This document shows positions 8,848-14,799 of a DNA stretch of 38,345 nt, in pieces. Location of the stretch: assembly GCA_002457595.1 (NCBI GenBank), contig NTJR01000005.1, positions 1 to 38,345 on the forward strand, read 5' to 3'. The stretch comes from Marine Group II euryarchaeote MED-G36 (GTDB taxonomy: Archaea > Thermoplasmatota > Poseidoniia > Poseidoniales > Thalassarchaeaceae). The translations under genes were made by a program, and so were the position numbers. The first letter of the stretch is position 1; every line of letters starts with the position of its first letter. Under the pieces are notes generated by a model. The model was not told where the DNA came from, did not search any database, and saw only the letters and a program-made list of their open reading frames with translations.

Positions 8848-8848
8848 T

Positions 8849-9106
8849 TCAGTTCCTCCTGTATCTTCGGTTAATTCTGTCCTCTGGACGTTGTGTAACG
8901 GATGCTCCATCAATAACGTCCTTATCAGAATCTATGGTGAATGTGATGACATCTTTAGGCAGAGTTAAGATTCCAGAAATTGTACGGACTCGCAGGGTTC
9001 TGCGAGTTTCTTCAACAATCATTCCAGATACTCCGACCAATGTTGGATCCTTACTCTCAACAACGCTAATGTTTCGAGCCAACCAAGGTGCATGATAGAG
9101 ATTCAT
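8849..9106 (-). CDS. rnp1: Ribonuclease P protein component 1 (Rpp29/Pop4)
   Basis: Protein subunit of RNase P, the enzyme that removes 5' leaders from pre-tRNAs. In archaea this subunit pairs with Rpp21 and contacts the RNA specificity domain. The compact Sm-like core is seen in VGVSGMIVEETRRTLRVRTI and LPKDVITFTI. At 85 residues it is normal for archaeal Rnp1. It sits between aIF1 and uS17, the position commonly seen in archaeal ribosomal clusters. The ATG at 9106 overlaps the aIF1 stop and has a GGAGGTG site. Confidence 0.94.
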   Translation of the reverse strand: MNLYHAPWLARNISVVESKDPTLVGVSGMIVEETRRTLRVRTISGILTLPKDVITFTIDSDKDVIDGASVTQRPEDRINRRYRRN

Positions 9107-9406
9107 TCAGCGCACCTCCACTTGGTATCCATTCTGTTCGAGAACTTTAGCAACACGCTTCTTGTGTTCGCCTTGGAGTTCTATAGTTCGGCCTTTCACA
9201 GTGCCTCCACTAGCGCAAGCACCTTTCAGGAGCTTGGCAAGCTTACCAATGTCGATTGCAGAATCATCGATTCCTTCAACAATAGTAACCATCTTTCCAT
9301 ACCTCCTTCTTACAGTTGAAATTATTGCTTTTTGTTGTTCCTTTGCTATTTCTTGGCATATGCATAATTCATCAGGTAAACCACATAGATTGCAAATGCC
9401 AGCCAT
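9107..9406 (-). CDS. sui1: Translation initiation factor aIF1 (SUI1 family)
   Basis: Initiation factor that binds the small subunit near the P site and enforces correct start-codon choice. The SUI1 fold is recognisable in RRRYGKMVTIVEGIDDSAID, LAKLLKGACASGGTVKGRT and IELQGEHKKRVAKVLEQNGY. The N-terminus carries four cysteines (C5, C8, C15, C17), a likely zinc site found in many archaeal aIF1 proteins. It is 99 residues. The gene is embedded between uL29 and rnp1 and is presumably co-expressed with the ribosome. The ATG at 9406 has an AGGAGT site. Confidence 0.95.
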   Translation of the reverse strand: MAGICNLCGLPDELCICQEIAKEQQKAIISTVRRRYGKMVTIVEGIDDSAIDIGKLAKLLKGACASGGTVKGRTIELQGEHKKRVAKVLEQNGYQVEVR

Positions 9407-9412
9407 TCAATT

Positions 9413-9616
9413 CTACTCCTTAGTCTCCTCAGACATCTTAGTTAGAAGTCGGGCTATGGTTCGACGAGTTTGTTTGTAAGCACCAGCATCGGAGGAAGAA
9501 CCTCCAAGAGCCTGTTGAGCACGAAGTTGCAAAAGCTCTTCCTTCAGTTCAAGAAGTCGGCGCTCCCTTTGCTCAGGGTTCATCTGATCGATGTCGCGTG
9601 ATTTGATGTGTGTCAT
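9413..9616 (-). CDS. rpl29: Ribosomal protein uL29
   Basis: Small two-helix large-subunit protein beside the polypeptide tunnel exit, where with uL23 it helps form the docking site for nascent-chain factors such as SRP. The helical pattern REIDQ-like N-terminus (KSRDIDQMNPEQRERRLLEL), KEELLQLRAQQALGG and KQTRRTIARLLTKMSEE is typical. It is 67 residues. The ATG at 9616 overlaps the uS3 stop (ATGA) with a GGAGGG site. Confidence 0.96.
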   Translation of the reverse strand: MTHIKSRDIDQMNPEQRERRLLELKEELLQLRAQQALGGSSSDAGAYKQTRRTIARLLTKMSEETKE

Positions 9617-10464
9617 TCGCCACCCTCCTCAGAACCTTCTTCGACTTCGACTGTTTCAACTACTTCTTCAGCATCTTCAGTTTCGATTTCAACATCCGCT
9701 TCTTCTGCAGCAGCCTCAATCTCGGCCATCTTCTCAACGACATTGTCGGCGACTTCTTTGGCATCTGTCTGAGCAGCCTCATCGACTACTGGAGCCTCGG
9801 GCTCCTCATCTGGGATTTCTAACATCGAGACTTCTTCGATTGGACCAAGGCCAGATTCGGCACGATCTTGTATGCTAATTTCGTGGGGTAACTTGACACC
9901 AGGGCGCATAATACGGACTGTACAACCAATAGTTCCAAGTTTCTTAACCGCAGTAGCAAATCCTTCATCCATGAATTCTAGAGCAGTTTCGCCACAGAAC
10001 TTGATGTGCCCCTTCTGGAATTTCTGAACTCGATGACGAGCACCTGAAATCTTTCCACTGAGAATAATCAAGCAGCCTCGGGCACCGGCATCCATAATGT
10101 TCTGTGAAGTGCTGTGTCCAGCTCGGCGGAAGAACCAACCGCGCTCAAGTGAAGAAGCAAGTCGGCTGGCCATAACTTGAGCATTAAGACGAGGTTCCTC
10201 TATTTCGTTGACTTCCAAACGAGGTTTGTCAAGATTAAAGTCCTCTTGTAAACGGCGCTGGAGTTCGTGAATTACTTTTCCACGTCGACCAATTACTCGA
10301 CCGACTTGTTCTGCTTGTAGTGTTACTTTTGTGCCCTCAGGAGTTCGGTTAAACTCAAGGCCTCCAAATCCAGCACGCTCGGTTTCTCTAAGAAGAAATT
10401 CACGTACTAATTGACGCTCAATATTTCGGTGAATGATGTTACGAACGGTATTTGTTTTACTCAT
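9613..10464 (-). CDS. rps3: Ribosomal protein uS3
   Basis: Small-subunit head protein lining the mRNA entry tunnel. The N-terminal KH domain holds the GRRG loop at about residues 59-62, followed by the C-terminal uS3 domain (RGCLIILSGKISGARHRVQK, GCTVRIMRPGVKLPHEISI). The final 65 or so residues are a highly acidic, alanine- and glutamate-rich tail (EIETEDAEEVVETVEVEEGS), probably flexible. I chose the ATG at 10464 (283 residues, starts MSKTNTVRN) because the GAGGTGA site is five to six bases upstream. An ATG three bases earlier is possible. An upstream start at 10515 would overlap uL22 and is not supported. Confidence 0.96.
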   Translation of the reverse strand: MSKTNTVRNIIHRNIERQLVREFLLRETERAGFGGLEFNRTPEGTKVTLQAEQVGRVIGRRGKVIHELQRRLQEDFNLDKPRLEVNEIEEPRLNAQVMASRLASSLERGWFFRRAGHSTSQNIMDAGARGCLIILSGKISGARHRVQKFQKGHIKFCGETALEFMDEGFATAVKKLGTIGCTVRIMRPGVKLPHEISIQDRAESGLGPIEEVSMLEIPDEEPEAPVVDEAAQTDAKEVADNVVEKMAEIEAAAEEADVEIETEDAEEVVETVEVEEGSEEGGE

Positions 10465-10474
10465 CATATTCACC

Positions 10475-10999
10475 TCAGAATTCGTCCTCTTCCTCTTCCT
10501 CACCGAAGTGCTCAAGGAAAATCTCTAGATTGATTTGGTAGTGATTCTTCGGAGTTGCACGGCCCTGCGCACGAGGCTTCCATCCAGAATGGACCTGGCC
10601 TCGGTGAGCAGCACAGTGAGTTATCACCATATCTTCTGCATCGATTGTATCATAGCGTTGACGAGCATTTTCCATAGCGCTGTTAATGAGTTTGATGAAA
10701 ACCTTGGATGCCTTGTTAGGGAATTTTCCAGGACCCATCTTACCCTTCCTGTGTCCGGCCATTGTGTTTCCACCCTTGCCCTTACGGGAACGTCGAGTGT
10801 ATGGGATTGCTTTCTTTTGTACAATTACCATCTCAAGGTACTCGATAGCCTCAACACAATTCATTCCACGCAGGAATTTAGCGATTTGATAGCAATGCTT
10901 GTGATGTACGTCAACATTTACTGCACGTGCAGTTGAGAGGTATGAACCCTCGAGCAATTGTGTGTATCCAGATTGTGGTTTTCCTGATATCCTACTCAT
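10475..10999 (-). CDS. rpl22: Ribosomal protein uL22
   Basis: Large-subunit protein whose beta-hairpin lines the exit tunnel. Conserved segments: LRGMNCVEAIEYLEMVIVQK, PNKASKVFIKLINSAMENAR and the hairpin region with HRGQVHSGWKPRAQGRATPK. The acidic C-terminus (HFGEEEEEDEF) is common in archaeal forms. I chose the ATG at 10999 (174 residues) because a GAGGTGA site precedes it by six bases; a GTG three codons upstream would place that site inside the gene. Confidence 0.96.
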   Translation of the reverse strand: MSRISGKPQSGYTQLLEGSYLSTARAVNVDVHHKHCYQIAKFLRGMNCVEAIEYLEMVIVQKKAIPYTRRSRKGKGGNTMAGHRKGKMGPGKFPNKASKVFIKLINSAMENARQRYDTIDAEDMVITHCAAHRGQVHSGWKPRAQGRATPKNHYQINLEIFLEHFGEEEEEDEF

Positions 11000-11009
11000 C
11001 TTTCTCACC

Positions 11010-11510
11010 TCACTTTAGCGCCACGTGCTTACTCGAACGAGTAGCACCCACACCAGGTCCGGTGTGCGTAACTGACCGACGAGTAGGAGCAAACTCTCCC
11101 AATGCATGTCCTATCATTTCAGGAATAATTTCTATTTTGACAAAGTCACGACCATTGTGTACGCCTACAGTAGTACCAACCATCTCTGGGAGAATATACA
11201 TGCCACGACAGTGTGTTTTGACAATCTTGGATCCTTCATTATTTCGCACCTTCTCTAGGAAATGCTCGCACTCCTCGGAAAGTCCACGAGATAGTGACCT
11301 CTTTGCACGAGAGGGCATAAGTGTGGCAATGCATGGTGCCTCAGGTTGATCCTCAGGAGGATAAAGTGGTAAAGCGCTGAGCTCATCCATTGTCATTCCA
11401 CGCCAAAGGAATTCTTTCTTACGGCGCTCAGCAATAGTTGAACGACGCTTGCGTGCCTGACGACGAGCAAGCTTTGGTGAGCGGAAAACCTTCTTTGATC
11501 TACGTGCCAT
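11010..11510 (-). CDS. rps19: Ribosomal protein uS19
   Basis: Small-subunit head protein near the A-site tRNA. The segment KTHCRGMYILPEMVGTTVGV followed by HNGRDFVKIEIIPEMIGHA and LGEFAPTRRSVTHTGPGVGA is the conserved core. The N-terminal third is basic and longer than in bacteria (KKVFRSPKLARRQARKRRST), with the archaeal/eukaryotic motif RGMTMDELSALPL. Length is 166 residues. The ATG at 11510 has a GAGGTG site. Confidence 0.97.
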   Translation of the reverse strand: MARRSKKVFRSPKLARRQARKRRSTIAERRKKEFLWRGMTMDELSALPLYPPEDQPEAPCIATLMPSRAKRSLSRGLSEECEHFLEKVRNNEGSKIVKTHCRGMYILPEMVGTTVGVHNGRDFVKIEIIPEMIGHALGEFAPTRRSVTHTGPGVGATRSSKHVALK

Positions 11511-11520
11511 TTTTCACACC

Positions 11521-12237
11521 TCACTGTTCCCTTGTCCTTCCGCGACCAGTTCGGCTCGGAGCAATATGTCCAACCTTCTGTCCAGGAGGAGCATTACGGC
11601 TAACCGAATTCGGTCCGTGGACAGCCTGGTGATTTCCACCACCATGAGGGTGGTCGACTGGGTTCATTGCAACACCGCTGACTGTTGGGTATAGTTTTCC
11701 TCGAGCCTTTGCACGATAATGTGCTGCGCCAGCCTTCATCAGAGGTTTCTCAGTTCGTCCATGACCTCCAAGGACACCAATTGTGGCCCTACAGGAGGCA
11801 GGTAGTTCCTTGAGAGAACCACTTGGGAGACGAACTCTTACTTTGTCCCCCATTCGAGTTTCAAGAGTTGCTGAATTACCACCGGAACGAGCAAATTTAC
11901 CACCGTCGCCCGGTCGACACTCAACATTAGAAATTGGAGTTCCTTCTGGAATTTCAGAGAGGTTTGTGACATTTCCTGGTCTAAGACTGACATTTTCACC
12001 AAATGCAAGTTCCTGACCAATGGATACTCCCTCTGGCGCAGCAATATGAGCTATGGTTCCATCCTCAAACTTCACGCGCGCGAGAGGAGCGGTGTGAGCT
12101 GCACTGTGAACAAGATCGGTTACTTCACCCATCTTCTCACTAACGCGAGGAAGGCGATTAGCAGCAGGGAATCTGTGGCTTGATACGCGATTCTTTGGAC
12201 TTGAACCGCGACGTTGTGATCGTGTACGCTTACCCAT
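11521..12237 (-). CDS. rpl2: Ribosomal protein uL2
   Basis: Large-subunit protein next to the peptidyl transferase centre and needed for subunit association. The signature near the C-terminus, GVAMNPVDHPHGGGNHQ, carries the conserved histidine of the family. The OB and SH3-like domains are covered by LARVKFEDGTIAHIAAPEGV and VRLPSGSLKELPASCRATIG. It is 238 residues, the normal archaeal length, with an archaeal-type basic N-terminus. The ATG at 12237 has a GAGGTGAT site. Confidence 0.97.
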   Translation of the reverse strand: MGKRTRSQRRGSSPKNRVSSHRFPAANRLPRVSEKMGEVTDLVHSAAHTAPLARVKFEDGTIAHIAAPEGVSIGQELAFGENVSLRPGNVTNLSEIPEGTPISNVECRPGDGGKFARSGGNSATLETRMGDKVRVRLPSGSLKELPASCRATIGVLGGHGRTEKPLMKAGAAHYRAKARGKLYPTVSGVAMNPVDHPHGGGNHQAVHGPNSVSRNAPPGQKVGHIAPSRTGRGRTREQ

Positions 12238-12249
12238 AATATCACCTCA

Positions 12250-12540
12250 TCAGAATGCTCCAAGTTTGAGCGATGCCTCCTCTGCATCGTAACCTTCAGC
12301 AAGACGCACGGATGCATGCTTGCCAGTAATCGTAATCTTTGTGTTGACCTTCGCAACTTGAACATCTAGAAGTTCCTCAACAGCCGCCTTAATCTGAGCC
12401 TTAGTTGACTCACGGCGGACTATGAATTCAATTCGGTTGTTGTTCTCACGGTAAACGCCTTCTGCATCGGCAATACGACGTGCCTCAAGAGTCTTCTCAG
12501 TAATCCAAGGCATCTTAATTACGCTGTACGGATCAACCAT
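12250..12540 (-). CDS. rpl23: Ribosomal protein uL23
   Basis: Large-subunit protein at the tunnel exit, the main contact for SRP and the translocon. The core is visible in IKMPWITEKTLEARRIADAE, IEFIVRRESTKAQIKAAVEE and LLDVQVAKVNTKITITGKHA. I chose the ATG at 12540 (96 residues, starts MVDPYSVIK) because it has a GGAGTGA site at the right distance; an in-frame start at 12579 would overlap uL4 by 34 bases and encode an unrelated 13-residue leader. The length is at the upper end for archaeal uL23. Confidence 0.96.
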   Translation of the reverse strand: MVDPYSVIKMPWITEKTLEARRIADAEGVYRENNNRIEFIVRRESTKAQIKAAVEELLDVQVAKVNTKITITGKHASVRLAEGYDAEEASLKLGAF

Positions 12541-12545
12541 GAAAA

Positions 12546-13424
12546 TCACTCCATTGCTCCTATTGCAGCCTTGGTCCAAACTGTAAGACGACCTGCGTCG
12601 CCGCCTGGTGCTAAATCCTCAGCAGAGATATCCTTGGCTGCGACAACATCCACACCCGGGACATTCCTAGCAGCCTTAGCAAGACCATCAGTCTGTGCAA
12701 CCACAAGAAGGATACTCTTTGGAGAGCGGTATTTTCTTCCACGCATTGTACCTTTACCTGCACGAATGTTTCGCCCATCACGAGCTCGGTCAAGATCTGA
12801 GCCAAGCCCTAGTCCTTCCATCATAGCAACGAACTTGCGTGTTGAATACTGAAGTGGCATAGACTCGATATCGTACTTTTCGTCGCCCTCATCACGAGAC
12901 TCGATATATCCATCGATGATAATAGGGAATCTTAGATTTTCGTCAAATCGATGACCACGGGCTGCGACAATTTCTGAATTGGCAGTAGCAGCAATTGCAG
13001 AATTACGAGCAAGGGAGTTTTCCTTACTGTTAATCTTCTGTGTCCAGTCCTTGGCAACCATAGGGCCATGAGCTCGACGGCCACCTCGAGTGCGAGGGTC
13101 TTGGGCACCAGTACGCTGTCCTGCCTTACGCATAATTCGAGCGACACCTCGGCCCTTACCCCACCATTCAACTGAATGCTTCATCCCAGGTTGCGGAGCT
13201 CTCTTACCATCATGTTCCCTGTGACCGTATGCTTGACGACGATTTGCACGAGATGCTAGAACTGCTCGACGAATAAGATCCTCTCTGACTTCTGATTCGA
13301 AGACATCAGGGAGAGCAATAGCCTTGCCATCTTTCACGGCTACTGTGTAGTACTCGGCGAGAAGACCTGCGTCCATCTCTTCTTGTTCTACTGTGTTGAC
13401 CAAATTGTAGGACTTTGTCTTCAT
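12546..13424 (-). CDS. rpl4: Ribosomal protein uL4
   Basis: Large-subunit protein with a long loop reaching into the exit tunnel. LPDVFESEVREDLIRRAVLA, QAYGHREHDGKRAPQPGMK and GGRRAHGPMVAKDWTQKINS are archaeal/eukaryotic uL4 motifs, and the Rossmann-like C-terminal part contains ILLVVAQTDGLAKAARNVPG. The protein is 292 residues, with about 35 residues ahead of the usual start region (NLVNTVEQEEMDAGLLAEYY). The ATG at 13424 follows the uL3 stop by two bases and has a GGAGTGTGA site. Confidence 0.96.
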   Translation of the reverse strand: MKTKSYNLVNTVEQEEMDAGLLAEYYTVAVKDGKAIALPDVFESEVREDLIRRAVLASRANRRQAYGHREHDGKRAPQPGMKHSVEWWGKGRGVARIMRKAGQRTGAQDPRTRGGRRAHGPMVAKDWTQKINSKENSLARNSAIAATANSEIVAARGHRFDENLRFPIIIDGYIESRDEGDEKYDIESMPLQYSTRKFVAMMEGLGLGSDLDRARDGRNIRAGKGTMRGRKYRSPKSILLVVAQTDGLAKAARNVPGVDVVAAKDISAEDLAPGGDAGRLTVWTKAAIGAME

Positions 13425-13428
13425 TTAA

Positions 13429-14505
13429 TCACACTCCCTGCTTACTCGAGGTACTGACGTAGGTCAACTGAACCTCGTGAGTACTAGACTTAGGGCGAAC
13501 CGCGTCCCTGAAGCGCAGAAGGCGCTTGGCTGGGCCCGGTAGGCTACCTTGGATTATCATGTAAGGATTGGAGACTTCACCATAATGAAGGAAGCCTCCT
13601 GCTGGAGTTACATCTGACTCCTCTGAATTTGATATACGTAGGACACGCTTGTTGAGTTCTGTTCTCTGGTGGTATCCCATTTGACCTGCTTGACGAATAG
13701 TCTTCCTGACATAGCCTGTTCCGAAGTCACCCATGTTTCCTATTTGTCGGCGACGCTTGCTGTTTTTGTGAGATAGCAACTTGACACCGAATCGCTTGAT
13801 GACACCTTGCCAGCCCTTGCCCTTAGTAATTCCAACAACGTCAATTTCCTGACCAGATTGGTAAACGTCATCTACGCCAATTTCTCCACCAAGGCGTTCC
13901 TTTGCCCATTCTAGTTTAGCAGAATTATCGCCACCGACAAGTCCTACTTCCATGATCTCAGGAGTCTTGGAAGGAACGCTCTTTACGAGAGTAGGTTGAG
14001 TGGAGACGATTAGACGTACTTCACAAAGGCTAGAATTGGATAATGCTTCAAATGCTTCTGAGTTTACTTCGCCATCTCGGCGAGGTATACGACCAGCTCG
14101 CATAGCCGGCTTGCGACCTTCTTCTGCATCCCTTTCCCCACGGGTTTGATTAGCAAAGCGTGGCATTAGACCATCAGGAGATGCTGCGGTTTCTGCCCAG
14201 ACTTCCCCTACAGTTTGCATCCCATAAGGAGTCATGTGGTAACCACGTACTGCCAAGACCTTCATTGGAGGGACTTCAACAACTGTAGCCGCCTTTCTGA
14301 CTTCTTGACCGGCTGAAGTGGAATATGGATTGGTATCAACCATGAGAACATGAGTCATTCCGGCTTTCCATCCAGCGAAACCCTGAACTCTGATTTCAGA
14401 AGATTCAGTCTCTGGCCACGATGTAATTCTTCCATACGGTCGTACAGCCCTCTTTCGAGGGCTAAAGCCCATGCTACCTCGGCGAGGGTTGTGTCGATCG
14501 GCCAT
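13429..14505 (-). CDS. rpl3: Ribosomal protein uL3
   Basis: Large-subunit protein close to the peptidyl transferase centre, an early assembly protein. MADRHNPRRGSMGFSPRKRA at the start, the basic loop with KGKGWQGVIKRFGVKLLSHK, and GQMGYHQRTELNKRVLRI are diagnostic of archaeal/eukaryotic uL3. The protein is 358 residues. I chose the ATG at 14505 because it has a GGAGGA site and matches the conserved N-terminus; an in-frame start at 14592 would add 29 residues translated from a structured leader. It is the first gene of the operon. Confidence 0.97.
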   Translation of the reverse strand: MADRHNPRRGSMGFSPRKRAVRPYGRITSWPETESSEIRVQGFAGWKAGMTHVLMVDTNPYSTSAGQEVRKAATVVEVPPMKVLAVRGYHMTPYGMQTVGEVWAETAASPDGLMPRFANQTRGERDAEEGRKPAMRAGRIPRRDGEVNSEAFEALSNSSLCEVRLIVSTQPTLVKSVPSKTPEIMEVGLVGGDNSAKLEWAKERLGGEIGVDDVYQSGQEIDVVGITKGKGWQGVIKRFGVKLLSHKNSKRRRQIGNMGDFGTGYVRKTIRQAGQMGYHQRTELNKRVLRISNSEESDVTPAGGFLHYGEVSNPYMIIQGSLPGPAKRLLRFRDAVRPKSSTHEVQLTYVSTSSKQGV

Positions 14506-14560
14506 TTTCTTGTCCTCCAGTAATTTACCGATTAGTTTGCCGCCAAAGCGGATTCGAACC

Positions 14561-14644
14561 GGGCTCTCCACGTTAGGGAGGAACCGTGACACCGAACGCC
14601 TGTTCCCGATTGGGTTCAGTGTTCCGGGTTGTATTTCAGAGCCC
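14561..14644 (-). promoter_or_regulatory. Nested hairpin in the leader of the uL3 operon
   Basis: Read on the minus strand, GGGCTCT (14638-14644) pairs perfectly with AGAGCCC (14561-14567). Inside it, ACACTGAAC (14614-14622) pairs with GTTCGGTGT (14589-14597), nine pairs with one G-T, and a short GGA/TCC stem extends it. Immediately downstream is GGTTCGAATCC (14550-14560), which looks like a tRNA T-arm, and a small CCGC/GCGG hairpin (about 14541-14552). The element ends about 35 bases before the uL3 start, so it is probably part of the mRNA leader. Autoregulatory binding by a ribosomal protein is a possibility, not shown. Confidence 0.4.
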
Positions 14645-14695
14645 TATGGTGTCTGGTACCTCACGTAGTGAGCGAGGCTTGCGACCTCCATACCC

Positions 14696-14703
14696 TATAT
14701 GAA
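14696..14703 (-). promoter_or_regulatory. Candidate TATA box of the ribosomal operon
   Basis: TTCATATA on the minus strand, about 190 bases upstream of the uL3 start. A start of transcription about 25 bases downstream would give a leader of roughly 165 bases containing the nested hairpin. This is a match to the loose archaeal TATA pattern only. Confidence 0.3.
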
Positions 14704-14725
14704 CGAATCGGGCAAGATGAATTTG

Positions 14726-14740
14726 CACCCCTGAGGGGTG
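14726..14740. promoter_or_regulatory. Dyad in the uL3/hef divergent region
   Basis: CACCCC-TGA-GGGGTG, six perfect inverted base pairs around three bases. A second, weaker dyad (CTCAC-GTA-GTGAG) lies at about 14660-14672. The rest of the 294-base region between uL3 and hef contains no further gene that I can see. Either dyad could be an operator or an RNA hairpin. Confidence 0.35.
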
Positions 14741-14768
14741 TAACTGAAGAGGCGGGGCAGTGCAACGA

Positions 14769-14775
14769 TTTAGAA
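14769..14775 (+). promoter_or_regulatory. Candidate TATA box of hef
   Basis: TTTAGAA lies 25-31 bases before the chosen hef ATG (14800). That spacing, together with the absence of a ribosome binding site, suggests a leaderless transcript. Confidence 0.35.
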
Positions 14776-14799
14776 CCCTGACTTTGTACATCAGTGTCC

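Noticed and set aside
8848-8913. Upstream start for uS17
   Set aside because: It would overlap Rnp1 by 65 bases and has no ribosome binding site, whereas 8847 has AGGAGG.
14506-14592. N-terminal extension of uL3
   Set aside because: These codons lie in the structured leader and do not match the conserved uL3 N-terminus; 14505 has a good ribosome binding site.
14535-14660. Possible tRNA gene ending with a T-arm-like GGTTCGAATCC upstream of uL3
   Set aside because: The flanking bases give only three T-stem pairs, no 5' acceptor strand complementary to the 3' end exists, and no D arm or plausible anticodon arm fits; the AAC triplet in the best loop is also not used as an anticodon in archaea.
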